From contig MU394071.1 of the NCBI GenBank assembly GCA_022578605.1, positions 434,001-498,000 on the forward strand: 64,000 nucleotides of DNA, read 5' to 3'. Position 1 is the stretch's first letter. Each line of letters begins with the position of its first letter. A program made the translations under genes and the position numbers. The notes under the pieces are model-generated. The model had not been told where the DNA came from, searched no databases, and saw only the letters and a program-made list of their open reading frames with translations. Source of the stretch: Camillea tinctor. Lineage: Eukaryota > Ascomycota > Sordariomycetes > Xylariales > Xylariaceae. Positions 20,301 to 31,124 of the stretch are shown piece by piece.

Positions 20301-22092
20301 ATAGGTTATCTTCATCGACAGACTCTCGGGGGTCGATGGAAAGACGAGCCCTATTCTGGGTGGAGAATGGGTTGAAGGTTCGCTGCGCTAAAGGACTAGC
20401 ATCCTCGTGACGGAATGCATCCGGTGGCTGCCACGGATGTGTGAGAGGAATCTCTAATGTCCCTGACGACCGTGGTCCTCCGCTCCGGGCCATATGGACA
20501 TTAGCCAAAAGATCACCGGGGCTTGGGGTGTGTATGGAGAGGCGTTCCTGAGGGGGTGCAATGGTGGACGCCACTATTGATTGCTGCCGGACCCTACTCA
20601 TGGCTTGCAGTGTAGCCTCTTTGCGTAGGCCAGTAGACGATCTGCGTCGACGAGCGGTGGCTGAGGCATTGTGCAAAGCGATTCCCTTGCCCGTCTCCTC
20701 TTCACCAGCCCTCTCCCGCTCCTGTTTGAACTTTTCCTTGAGGCGGTCAAGAGCATCGCCTCGCAGCATGTTAGGCAGCTGGCATGTTGTGAATTTTATC
20801 ATGTTCTTTTCTGTATGTAGAACTTCATTGGTCAGGCCGAGGTAGTTATAGGCCGTGGCTAGTGTCACACGCTGAAATCTCGATAGGATGACGTGCACAA
20901 TATGCGCAGTGGCTTTCGGATAGACCCTGATCAAGCGCCGAAAGGCACTTGCGGGTATTATGGCAATGGTGGTATCAACCGTGGCTCTCGCAATAATGTC
21001 AGGATGAACAGAAGTTGCAGTCCTCTTAGCCGTAGGACGCTGAGGGCGCTTAGGTAAAATCGACTCGTCCAGAGACATAGGTGGTATCTTTGGCAACGAG
21101 GCCATCCCATCAGAAGACAGAGGAGTCGCGTCTTCAGATCTCTCAAACCCTGACAGTGGAGCCGAGGAATCAGGGACATCGTCATGAGGAACACCAGTAC
21201 TTGATGGTGACCGTTGATGGCTCAACCGCTGATTCATAGAGTTCGGCTCGGTTCGGTTCTCAGATGGCAACTTGAGTCGTACATCTTCGGTGAACAGAGA
21301 CATAATCGAAAATAATGAAGACATGGGATTGCCGTTACGAACCTCAGTCAGGAGTTGGTATCGTTGCTGGCCTGGTACACTATGATCATCTTCATCACTA
21401 AAGGAAGAGTCCCAAGAAGAACCGGGGGGCAGATTCAAATCCTGAGCCGGATCGCGTCGGGCCGACTTCACGAAGATCTCAACCAGCCCGTCAACTACGA
21501 GACAGAAGCCCTTCTCTTCCTCCAGATTGAGAGTCTCGCCGGCAATCAGCTTCCTGGTTTGCATGCTGCGGGTCAACTCGTGAAAGACGGGGCGCTCTAG
21601 ATATCCAAAGATCTTGATAGCGCTGAGAAATTCATCCAGATAACTAGAGAGACCAGGTTTGGCACCTTCATCGTGGGTCTCTGGAAAGAGGTCCAATTCA
21701 GGTTCCTTACGCTGAGGCTCTGGAGGTAACCGTGAGTACATGTTCAGGTAACGATATCGCACGACCCAGGTAACTCCAGAAAACATGAGGAACAAGATGA
21801 GGGCCAAGGTAGTGGCATTCATGGTTACGGTCAGGCTGGTGGAAAAGAGGGTGAATAATAGTGTGGGTACGGAGATGGTGGTGAGCTTGAGACTCCAGTA
21901 TATAATGGTGGAAAGAATATGGAGGATGATGAGGAGTAGCCTGGCGAACAGCCCAAGCCAAGTTGAAGACTCTTGGACACGAGCAATATCTGCTCGTGTC
22001 AAAGCCGAAGCCATGTCCGTGGCCGAGCTGTTGACGGCGGTTGTAACAGCCTGCACCGCCGCAGCAGCACTGGTGGTGCCGAGTGCATCCAT
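17368..22092 (-). CDS. NTE1: Lysophospholipase NTE1 (patatin-like, cNMP-binding)
   Basis: ER-membrane phospholipase B-type enzyme that deacylates phosphatidylcholine to glycerophosphocholine. Two exons, 22092-18921 and 18731-17368, join across a 189-nt intron (GTTAGT..GATAG) to 1511 residues, the normal fungal size. Hydrophobic segments occupy about residues 45-115. Cyclic-nucleotide-binding-like domains follow (around 160-450, 680-790 and 800-920), with Ser-rich linkers between them. The patatin domain has the GGGGARG anion hole near 1211, the nucleophile in GGTSIGS (Ser about 1241) and the dyad Asp in LLDGGYIDN (about 1359). All catalytic elements are intact. The intron lies upstream of the patatin domain. 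Confidence 0.97.
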
Positions 22093-22982
22093 CTTTTGGA
22101 GTAGCTAGATGCAATTAATTATATGGGATATGAATTATTCGCTGTGTTTCTCTTGTTCCCGTATGTTGGATTGTGAGAAGAACCACATGGTTTTTGGGGG
22201 GTTTTTGGTTTTTTCTTCCTTTGTTTTTGTATTTATATTTCATCCTCCAGAACAACTATGACCTATGTCGAGCCGATGCCGAGAGCTGGTTCGTGTAGAA
22301 TTCGGCCGGATAGACATCAAGGTTTGTTTCCGGATAACCTGCGCTGCTCGAAACATTTGGACGTAGAGAGGTCTGGATTAAAAGGAAAGAGGAAAAGGGG
22401 GAGGGAAGAAGAGGAAAAGAAGACAAGACAACAGATTTGATAGGTTGCTGGGAGAGAAAGCTCCGAGGCATGTGCTCGAACCATAAATTTTATTTTTTTA
22501 ACTTTTTTTTTCCTTCTCTTTTTTTCTCAGTCATCAAAAGTCAGACAACTTAGAACTTTAAGCTAGAGGTTGAAAAGGTTAAAGCTTCTCATAAGTGGAG
22601 CCTTTTCGGCTGTTGTCTTACTCCGAGCACCGTCATCAGCCACCGCATGTGTGGCCCAGCTAGTATCAACCCCGCCAGTCCAAAAATTAAAGTAGCAGTA
22701 GTAGCCACACCCCACGCTCAGGTTGTAAAGATTTCCAACAAGTCAAATCCAATTCTGTGACTCCTCCAAACCTTAAGAATTAATCCATCCATACCTAAAA
22801 ATCGCACCTGCGAAGCTTCCATTTCCCAACTTATAAATATCAAACGAACCAACTCCCGACACATCGTCAAATTTCTACTATTTTCAAAAGCAGCTTCATC
22901 GCATTATTTGGGCCGTAGCCTGGCCATCTTCTCCCCCAACCCTTTCCCACACAGATCCCGACCACACTAACCATTGCCCACC
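22093..22982. other. Divergent promoter region, NTE1 / SUI2
   Basis: Head-to-head spacer with CT-rich and T-rich tracts; leader of the eIF2-alpha gene at its right end. No further gene. Confidence 0.6.
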
Positions 22983-24122
22983 ATGTCGTTAACCAATTGC
23001 CGGTTCTACGAGGAGAAATTCCCCGAAATCGACAGCTTCGTCATGGTCAATGTCCGACAGATTGCAAGCATGGGCGCCTATGTCAAGCTCCTCGAGTGTG
23101 AGTAGTGCCGTAACCATATCCTTCTTAAGAGCTCAGCCCTACCAAAATGAACAGGCCCGCTAAATTTATATCTTACTCCAGATGACGGTATCGATGGCAT
23201 GATTCTACTTTCCGAACTCTCGAGACGTCGTATCCGAAGTATCCAGAAGCTCATCCGCGTCGGACGTAACGAGGTTGTCGTAGTGCTACGAGTTGACAAG
23301 GAGAAGGGTAAGCCTGGTACATGAGGAACTAGGAGGAGGAGCTTGTCGCATTAACACCCCCATCCTAGGCTACATCGATCTCTCCAAGCGCCGTGTCTCT
23401 CCCGAAGACATAGTCAAATGCGAAGAGCGGTTCAACAAGAGCAAGATGGTTCATTCGATCATGCGACACGTCGCCGAAAAGACTTTGACCCCCATCGAGA
23501 CCCTCTACGAGACCATAGCTTGGCCCTTGAACAAGAAATACGGACATTCGATCGATGCATTCAAGCTCTCCATAACGTAAGGATCCCCCAAAGTTCCGTA
23601 CTTCGCGAAAAATGATCGGCACTAACCCCTGTTTCCAGCAATCCGGATGTCTGGAGTGACATCACCTTCCCCAGCGAACCAGTCGCGGAGGAGCTCAAGT
23701 CTTATATTGGCAAGCGGCTGACCCCCCAGCCCACTAAGGTGCGCGCGGATATTGAGGTGACATGCTTTGAGTATGACGGCATCGATGCCGTCAAGACTGC
23801 CTTGAGAACGGCCGAAGCCCAGAACACAGAGGAGAGCCAAGTCAAGGTGCGGCTCGTCTCACCACCTCTATACGTCCTGACGAACACTTGCCTGGACAAG
23901 AGCCTGGGTATCTCGAGACTGGAAGATGCTATTGTGAATATCCGTAACAGCATCACAAGCGCAGGTGGTCAACTAGTGGTCAAGATGGAGCCCAAGGCGG
24001 TCACGGACTCGGATGACGCCGAGCTACAGGCCCTCATGGAGAAGCGCGAACGTGAGAACGCCGAGGTCAGCGGCGACGAGAGTGTCAGTGAGAGCGATGA
24101 CAACATTCCCGAAACCGTATAA
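22983..24122 (+). CDS. SUI2: Translation initiation factor eIF2 subunit alpha
   Basis: Alpha subunit of eIF2, which delivers initiator Met-tRNA to the 40S ribosome in the cytosol. Four exons: 22983-23097, 23182-23307, 23369-23576, 23639-24122, with all introns 61-84 nt, giving 310 residues. The N-terminal S1 domain contains the regulatory phosphorylation loop [13 protein letters not shown]. Ser52 counting Met corresponds to the classical Ser51 target of Gcn2-type kinases. The helical and C-terminal alpha/beta domains follow ([30 protein letters not shown]), and the tail is acidic. The early short exons and late long exon are usual for this gene in Pezizomycotina. Confidence 0.97.
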
Positions 24123-24751
24123 GGAGCTCCTCATGCAAGTCATTTTTATTTCTTTCGATCAGCTACAAAATAGAGGGTCTAGGGCCAGGGCCAGGTTCAG
24201 GCACTGGGGAGGAGGGGGGAGGTCATGCAATTTCGGTGAACAAAAAAGTACGTCGGATAGGGGAGATAAGGGTGGGTAGGGAGCATGCGCACCAAGCATT
24301 GTTTTACGCGGATATGAGTGGGTAGGTAGTTATGGTATGATAAAAAAAGATACCACTGGTTACGGCTCATGGTCTTGTGTTTACACCTACGACTGCCTGG
24401 CAGAAATCCATAGCTTTGCAAATAGGAACGGAATCATCATTTTCATGTTATAAGTTGGGACTGGTTTTCATCGTGTCCATATGTGTGTGCGTATCTTATA
24501 GTACTAGGTATCATACCTGAAGCATCTGATGATGCATAGAGAGATATTTAATTGTGTCATGGCAATATGTACTAATTAGGGTAGCTTAGCTATTACCGTC
24601 ATCCCACCTTGATAAGAGACCCTTTTTCTTTGGTGGGGCAATCTTTTTAAACCTAGAAAACTCTCAAGGTCCCTTCTTGATCTTATCACTTACACTAATT
24701 TCCTTTACGCAATACCAAGAAGAAACAAAAAAAAAAAAAACCCCATGCCAT
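24123..24751. other. Intergenic, SUI2 to IMP2
   Basis: No gene seen. A 14-base A tract (24727-24740) ends 11 nt before the IMP2 start codon and is probably leader or promoter sequence. Confidence 0.6.
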
Positions 24752-25477
24752 ATGGCGCCCAGAGCGCTCAACTCGATATGGACGCGAGTCAAACGTGAAC
24801 GATCCCGCATCGGCCTCTTCGGCCTGTACCTGTTTGCGTTCGCCACCTGGATCCCGGTGGTGGCGGCGTTCAAGAACTGCATCGGCGAGCTAGTGTGGAT
24901 TACCGGCGCCTCCATGTACCCGTTCCTCAACGCGGAGAAGGACCGCACGGCGAGGCGGGACGTGGTGGTGAATTATAAGTATAATGCGCAGTATGGTCTC
25001 AAGCGCGGCATGATTGTCACGTTTTGGTACGTTTGCTGTTGTTACATATGTGGAAAAACCCAATATCGAACCACTCCTCTCCTCTCCCACCATCCGTCCT
25101 CGGTTTGGTCAAGCCACCCACCTTGCTGACAGTCATGCGTGTGCGCCTCTTATCTTTTCCCGGGGCGCACAACTTTCTTGCTACCGTATAGGAATCCGTA
25201 CAACCCCGAGCTCATGACGGTCAAGCGTATCGTGGGGATCCCGGGGGACGTGGTCAGGACGCGGAACCCGTACCCTGTGTCCACGGTGAAAGTGCCGCCG
25301 GGGCACATCTGGGTGGAGGGCGATGGGGGAGAGCGCGAGAGCCAGGACAGCAACACGTACGGACCCATCGCGGCGGGGCTAGTCATTGGTAAGGTCACGC
25401 ATATCCTGTGGCCGTTTCATAGGTCTGGAAAGGTGCGGTGGTGGGAGTATGCTGAGAAGATTCGAGATCGGGGCTGA
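24752..25477 (+). CDS. IMP2: Mitochondrial inner membrane protease subunit 2
   Basis: Signal-peptidase-I-type Ser/Lys protease that trims sorting peptides from intermembrane-space proteins, as a partner of Imp1. Two exons, 24752-25026 and 25192-25477, with a 165-nt intron; 186 residues. One membrane segment lies near 20-40 (GLFGLYLFAFATWIPVV). The nucleophile is Ser54 in TGASMYPF and the general base Lys103 in TVKRIVGIPGD. The conserved WVEGD and the DSNTYGP box are present. I chose the Met at 24752 because the frame upstream of it runs through the A tract and looks non-coding. Confidence 0.93.
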
Positions 25478-26210
25478 AGATATCCATGTATATATAACAT
25501 ACCAATACCAAGAGTAGAAGAAGGGTTAGGCCAGGTACCTATAACAGATCCATCATGAAAACCTATGAATTCGAAATATTTTAGGTTAAATTGTTACAGG
25601 AATTGCTGCTATGTTTACTTATCTCTTACCTATAACTGTAGTTTGTAGTGATTTAAAGTCAGTTAGATAGATACCTAAATTACCTAGCGCACAATATATT
25701 GTTCTCTTGGACTTACCTATCTAAGCTACTACTAAATGGAACCATGACATAACCACATAACCGCCAAACCCCCTTTTACCCGCAATCACTGGTTATCTGA
25801 TTAGCGTGCCCCTCCAATGCCGGCTTCCCGGGGCGGCGCTAGCAAAAGTAGATTTTGCTTCTCCAATTGCAGATTACCAAAAAAAGAAAACCAAAAAATT
25901 TCCCGTCTTCTCTTCCATCTTAAAGCAACTCGCGATGCAAAGCATCCAACGCCAGTGATCGCTTTCGGGCGCCTTCACCCCAGAAGCTGCGGCGCAACCC
26001 CCCTGAGCTGGCCCCGACCCCAGCGCGCAATTTCCCTCGCTTGGTCGGCGCATTGCCCATACCAATAACTAAACAACCGCCCACTCCTGTATTCCTTCAC
26101 CACTCCCTTCGATCGACGAATCTCTTCCCCCCTTGTGTTAACGATGGACCTTCAGAATACACAACTACCGTGTCGCACGTTAACAACCAAGAAAACCATA
26201 TAGTCGGAAG
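25478..26210. other. Intergenic, IMP2 to carrier gene
   Basis: 3' region of IMP2 and CT-rich promoter of the carrier. Small frames at 25817-26262 are not supported. Confidence 0.6.
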
Positions 26211-27433
26211 ATGGGTCTCGGCGGAAGCGACCATGAGGGTCGCCCGCCTTATATCCATGTGAGCACTACAACCACCTATCTCCCCTGACTCATGATATTG
26301 ACCTTGGCCACCCCCCGTCTAGTCCATGATCGCCGGGGGCTTTGGAGGCACTACCGGTGATATGCTGATGCACTCGCTCGATACTGTTAAAACACGACAA
26401 CAAGGCGATCCTCATTTACCCCCCAAGTACTCGACCCTCGGGTCATCCTATTATACGATATGGCGGCAGGAGGGCATCCGTCGTGGATTGTACGGAGGAT
26501 GGCTTCCAGCCATGATGGGCTCTTTTCCCGGCACCGTGCTCTTCTTCGGCACGTACGAATGGAGCAAGCGACACCTGCTAGATTACGGGGTGCAATCCCA
26601 CATTTCCTATCTGACAGCCGGTAGGTATCGCCACCGACACGGGCTAGGAGCTGCAAATTGACGAGTCTTGATATATAGGCTTTATCGGTGACCTAGCGGC
26701 AGCTATTGTATATGTCCCCTCGGAGGTGTTAAAGACCCGCCTTCAGCTCCAAGGCCGCTACAACAATCCTTTCTTTCATTCTGGATATAACTATCGCGGG
26801 ACTTTCGACGCCGCGAGAACAATCATACGCACCGAGGGATTCTCGGAGTTGTTTTCTGGTTTCAAGGCCACCCTATATCGAGATCTCCCCTTTTCTGCCT
26901 TTCAATTTATGTTCTACGAGCAGTTTCACAACTGGGCCGTGGAATACAAGCAAACCCGGGATATCGGCAACCGGCTAGAGTTTTTGACCGGGGCTGCCGG
27001 TGGAGGGTTGGCCGGTGTATTGACCTGCCCCTTAGATGTGGTCAAGACTCGGCTTCAGACACAAATCGACGCAGTGCCGCCGGTAAGCAAAACTAAGGAC
27101 CGCAAACCAGTGGACGCAAAGACAACACCCAAGGACACACCTTCGAAGCAAGGCACATCACCCCCACCCAAACAACAAATACGGCCCATCTCCACATCTT
27201 CACCTTCAACTTCTGTCCCACGGCCGGGTGCTATCCCGCTAGACGAAGACTCTATTTTCAGGGGCCTGAGGCTTATCTATAAAACCGAGGGTGTGGGCGG
27301 TTGGTTTAGGGGTGTCGGACCCCGCTTCGTCTGGACTAGCATACAGAGCGGCTGTATGTTATTTTTATACCAAACCATTCTCCGCCAACTAGAAGTGTGG
27401 ATGCCGATAGAGAAACCTGAGATATCGGTGTAA
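26211..27433 (+). CDS. Mitochondrial carrier (SLC25), Mme1/YMR166C-like
   Basis: Inner-membrane solute carrier. Three exons, 26211-26258, 26323-26620, 26679-27433, with introns of 64 and 58 nt; 366 residues. Three repeats each carry the P/S-x-D/E-x-x-K-x-R signature: HSLDTVKTR, VPSEVLKTR, CPLDVVKTR. The second half of each repeat has the usual aromatic/Gly motif (GLYGGW, ELFSGFKATLYRDLPF, GWFRGVGPR). The third repeat is interrupted by a Thr/Pro/Ser/Lys-rich insertion of about 60 residues (from PPVSKTKDR to PGAIPLDED), predicted to be a matrix loop. Overall pattern fits the fungal group of yeast YMR166C (Mme1, linked to Mg export); the exact substrate is not established here. Confidence 0.9.
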
Positions 27434-28040
27434 AGCTAGCTTCTTGGGTTATCCTACAGTCAGTCGTATATGAATAGGGCCAGTGAAAAGAAAGAAAAAA
27501 AAGGAGAAAGATATCTATATTTTTGTGTTCGTGTATCAACATGGTTCATTATCCCGGGTTTGGGGAGGAATTATAGACGATCGGAGGGGAAATGAAATAG
27601 ATTTACGGTATATTAGACAGACATCTCAAATCGACCCTGTAAAACTACGTATGTGCTTAGGGAGCATATCAATGTATATATAGTAGGAGGTACAGGCACA
27701 CTACTAGTTACATAACTATTTACTTTCAACACTGATAAACTAGGCTAAGGTTATAATATATCCTTGTAAACAGGCTAGATATATGTTATCGGGGGGCTTG
27801 CATTATCATATCATCATAACCCCACTATCAATTAAGTAAGTTAACCTAGTCCCAATTGAATTCACAATCCCATCCAGTCTCTCTCTCTCTCTCATCTACC
27901 AGAACTTCCCAAACAACATCCGATCGTATGACTCGAAATTCCTCCCACCTTGTCCACCCGCTTACCCTACCTTTTTATACATGTCATGGACTCGGTCTGC
28001 TAGACGTTGATATCGAGATGGCTTCCGCTGGTCCAGGAAT
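27434..28040. other. Intergenic
   Basis: AT-rich 3' region followed by a CT-rich leader (27880-27900). No gene. Confidence 0.6.
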
Positions 28041-31000
28041 ATGTCATACCCTCTACCCGTCCCGTCGAAAGCTGCCATTCGCGCCTTGCGAGGAATTGCT
28101 TTCGGTACTTCATGTGCCATTGGTGTCATAGTCGAAGACCGGAGACGGCGAATCAGCACCCTGCGCACCGCTGTCTCGAACCATAAAAAATTAAAGTCCT
28201 CGAGAAAATACCATGGCACCCTCGAATCTGTGTCGTCGAAGTCGGACGATTCCGTGGTATATCGCCCCGACGAGCTACAGTCGCAACAGACGCCAGACAG
28301 CTTAGGCAATGCGCAACATCCCCACCAACAACAACACCGTGGCAATGAATCGCCTTACCTAGGCAGTCAAGCTCGGGCAGCTTGCCCAGACAATCGCGAA
28401 CCAACGCATCAGGAGGGGCTTGCGAGGCCTACGGAACCTACTAGACTACAGACAACATCCACACCATCTCCGTCGCGTGCCTCAGCCGAACCTCGGGTGA
28501 CTCCTCCACAGAAGGCATCGCAATGGTCCTCGTCGAGTCCACCCTCTATGCATGGCCCGGTCCAAAGCGTGAGCCGCATGTGGGGAACCCAACAACCACC
28601 AGCTCCTAAGGTGTCAACCCCAAAGCCGGCAGTACCAAGTAACAATGCTATAATGCAAGTCTTAGACGGGGACGACGAGAACAAATTGAACAAGGCCATA
28701 TCCATGTTTCGTGATGTAGCACGGATAAATCCTTCCGGTTTGTTGTCACGGCCATGGCTCAAGGTTTCAGCACGACTTTCGAAAGAATGTCAAGCTAGTG
28801 GTAGGATGGGGGACGCAAGCCAGATACTACTTACGGTCATTAATGCTGGCCCGCTCAACGAACAACAATACTATGTGCATCATCCCCTGCCACTCATATC
28901 ATTTCATCTCCAACCGCCCAACGAAAACACCCGTTGTTCCTTGGAGGCTATCGTCATGGCTTACAGGTTACTTATGGCAAAGTTCGTAGAAAAGCCCCGT
29001 TCGCATGCCGCCGAAGTTGAGAGCTTGGGGAAACAGTTAATAACGCAGATGCTTTTGTTGAAGAAAGCCACTGCCGCCATGAAGGTTTATTGGTTAGTTC
29101 TCAGCCGACTCAAGTCTGCGCCTGCAGCCGAATTTGTCGAGTGGGCTATACAAGAGCTATACCACTACGGCGATTACAAAAACGTAATCAAGTGCTTCTT
29201 GTTGAACTACTCCAAAATGAAGCCTAAAGAGGGGTGTTTCAATAGGACAGTCAATTACGTCGTCGAGGCAGTTCGAGCCATGAACGGTTCAAAGGTTAGG
29301 CTAGTACTCCGGGCGTTCAAGGAGATGGAATGCCCCCAAAAAGGAGCGTTGAGGAGTTTATGGGTTATGAAGCTTCTGCTCGCTCATTGGCAGCGCAAAC
29401 AAGACTTCGCCCAATCACAGGAGCTTTTCGACGAAATCGCATCTATTGGTTTACTCGACAAGATTTTTTACCCGGAGGGCGTTTACCGAACTATGGCCGA
29501 GATTGCTCTCAAGGCAGGTGAAGAAGATATAGTACGATTCTACTACGAGGAGATAACTCGGAAATATCCCTACATGGTTTGGGATATTTCTTTAAATGGG
29601 TACATGGCGGTATTAGAGGCCAAGAAAGGGAATTGGATTGCCGTGCACGAGGCTTTTGAGGACATGTGTCGCCGCGTAGGGAATCGGCAGCAAGAGTATG
29701 ATGACGTTTTTGTTATGATATTGGACGTATTCTCTAAAGACCACCCCATCGCTGATATCCGAGGGCTTGTGGAAAAATATACTAGTGAATTGGGTGTGCG
29801 AATGCATCGATACATCGTCACGCTCGTGGCGAGCAAGTATGGAGAAGGTCATGACACGGAGGGCTTCATATCATGGCTCCAGTATTGCGGCAAGGCTGGC
29901 TATGGTATGGATTCAAGTTTCTGCAACTCTATATTATGGAATTCCCAGTCGATCTGGAAGCTCTCATTCCCGGACTTGCAACGGCTTTACCTCGAAATGG
30001 AGCGCATAAACCGGAGCTTCCCCGACGATTCAACCCATAGGATTATGAGCCAAGCGGAGCGATTGAGTAAGCCATACAGACGAGCAACTGGTCATCGTAT
30101 CCGTCCTAGAGTTGTTCGGATTAACAGGCTAGCATACCTGGGGAGAACAACGAGCACACGGGATATTTACGAAGCCATGTATCATGAAGTGAGACGGGGT
30201 CGGCCCACTGCGAGTATTAAGATCTTTAGCCGGGCAAAACGGTTCGGGATGCCCTTCTGTCGTCACTGTCTCCGGCTAGCTGTCTATGCGGCCCTTAACA
30301 AGCGCATCAGTGCTCCGAACCAAGCACTATTACTCATCCGCAATGCTCACGAGCAAGGACATTACGTCGGCAGTGCCGTAGCGACTTTTATCAAGATCCA
30401 GATCGATCGGCTGCAGTCCAGCCCGGAAGACGTGCTGCTGCACATGCGGAACATCACCAACAGCTTCGAGGCGATACACATCGAGATCGAGCCGTCGGTA
30501 ATGACGCACATGGCCATCGTGTGCGTCAAGATTGGACAGCTGGAGAAGGCCATCGCGCTATGCAGGCTCGCCATGGACAAGCGCGGCGAGTCGAACCAGT
30601 GCTTCTCGCGGCAGAGCTTCCGCGCCCTGCTCATGGCGTATCTTCAGACGTGGAACGCGGAGGGCTTGCACGGGCTGCTTCAGGACCTTGCCGAGAGCAG
30701 GTTCGCGGATGACAGAACGGTGCTGTCACATCTTAAGGGTGCGAGGCGCCACCTTGCCAAGATCCGTCGCGACGACGCTAGGATCTTCCTGCAGGACATT
30801 GTGCAGCGCGGCGTCGAGATGGTTAGGGAGAGGAGGGCGCAGAAGCTGAGAGAGGGGAAACTGATTTCACAGACTACGCTGCAGATCATGGGGGAAGCGC
30901 TTAAGGATTTGCAGAACGGTAATGATGATGATGATGATGGTGGGAATGAGGACAAAGAGATGGATGGGTTCCGAGAAGAGAGCGATGGTGATGAGACATG

Positions 31001-31124
31001 GTCGAATGCGGATGGCTTCTCGAGAGACAAGAGAGACCAGAGATCGGACCCTGACACGGTGGGATTACCACCGACTAAGCACGTACCCACGCCCGTACAG
31101 CGATCACTTACAGCGGTTTTTTGA
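28041..31124 (+). CDS. Large PPR-like helical-repeat protein, probably mitochondrial
   Basis: Intronless, 1027 residues. The N-terminus (MSYPLPVPSKAAIRALRGIAFGTSCAIGV, then DRRRRIS) is basic and hydrophobic, like fungal mitochondrial targeting regions. Residues 60-200 are low-complexity (Ser/Pro/Gln). From about 210 to 930 the protein is a series of helical pairs of PPR/TPR type (e.g. KAISMFRDVARINP, SQELFDEIASIGLLD, AVHEAFEDMCRRVG, QLEKAIALCRLAMDKRG). The C-terminus is acidic (a run of Asp coded by GAT repeats near 30922-30940). Such proteins usually bind organellar RNA and assist mitochondrial expression. The specific target is unknown. Confidence 0.85.
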   Translation: MSYPLPVPSKAAIRALRGIAFGTSCAIGVIVEDRRRRISTLRTAVSNHKKLKSSRKYHGTLESVSSKSDDSVVYRPDELQSQQTPDSLGNAQHPHQQQHRGNESPYLGSQARAACPDNREPTHQEGLARPTEPTRLQTTSTPSPSRASAEPRVTPPQKASQWSSSSPPSMHGPVQSVSRMWGTQQPPAPKVSTPKPAVPSNNAIMQVLDGDDENKLNKAISMFRDVARINPSGLLSRPWLKVSARLSKECQASGRMGDASQILLTVINAGPLNEQQYYVHHPLPLISFHLQPPNENTRCSLEAIVMAYRLLMAKFVEKPRSHAAEVESLGKQLITQMLLLKKATAAMKVYWLVLSRLKSAPAAEFVEWAIQELYHYGDYKNVIKCFLLNYSKMKPKEGCFNRTVNYVVEAVRAMNGSKVRLVLRAFKEMECPQKGALRSLWVMKLLLAHWQRKQDFAQSQELFDEIASIGLLDKIFYPEGVYRTMAEIALKAGEEDIVRFYYEEITRKYPYMVWDISLNGYMAVLEAKKGNWIAVHEAFEDMCRRVGNRQQEYDDVFVMILDVFSKDHPIADIRGLVEKYTSELGVRMHRYIVTLVASKYGEGHDTEGFISWLQYCGKAGYGMDSSFCNSILWNSQSIWKLSFPDLQRLYLEMERINRSFPDDSTHRIMSQAERLSKPYRRATGHRIRPRVVRINRLAYLGRTTSTRDIYEAMYHEVRRGRPTASIKIFSRAKRFGMPFCRHCLRLAVYAALNKRISAPNQALLLIRNAHEQGHYVGSAVATFIKIQIDRLQSSPEDVLLHMRNITNSFEAIHIEIEPSVMTHMAIVCVKIGQLEKAIALCRLAMDKRGESNQCFSRQSFRALLMAYLQTWNAEGLHGLLQDLAESRFADDRTVLSHLKGARRHLAKIRRDDARIFLQDIVQRGVEMVRERRAQKLREGKLISQTTLQIMGEALKDLQNGNDDDDDGGNEDKEMDGFREESDGDETWSNADGFSRDKRDQRSDPDTVGLPPTKHVPTPVQRSLTAVF

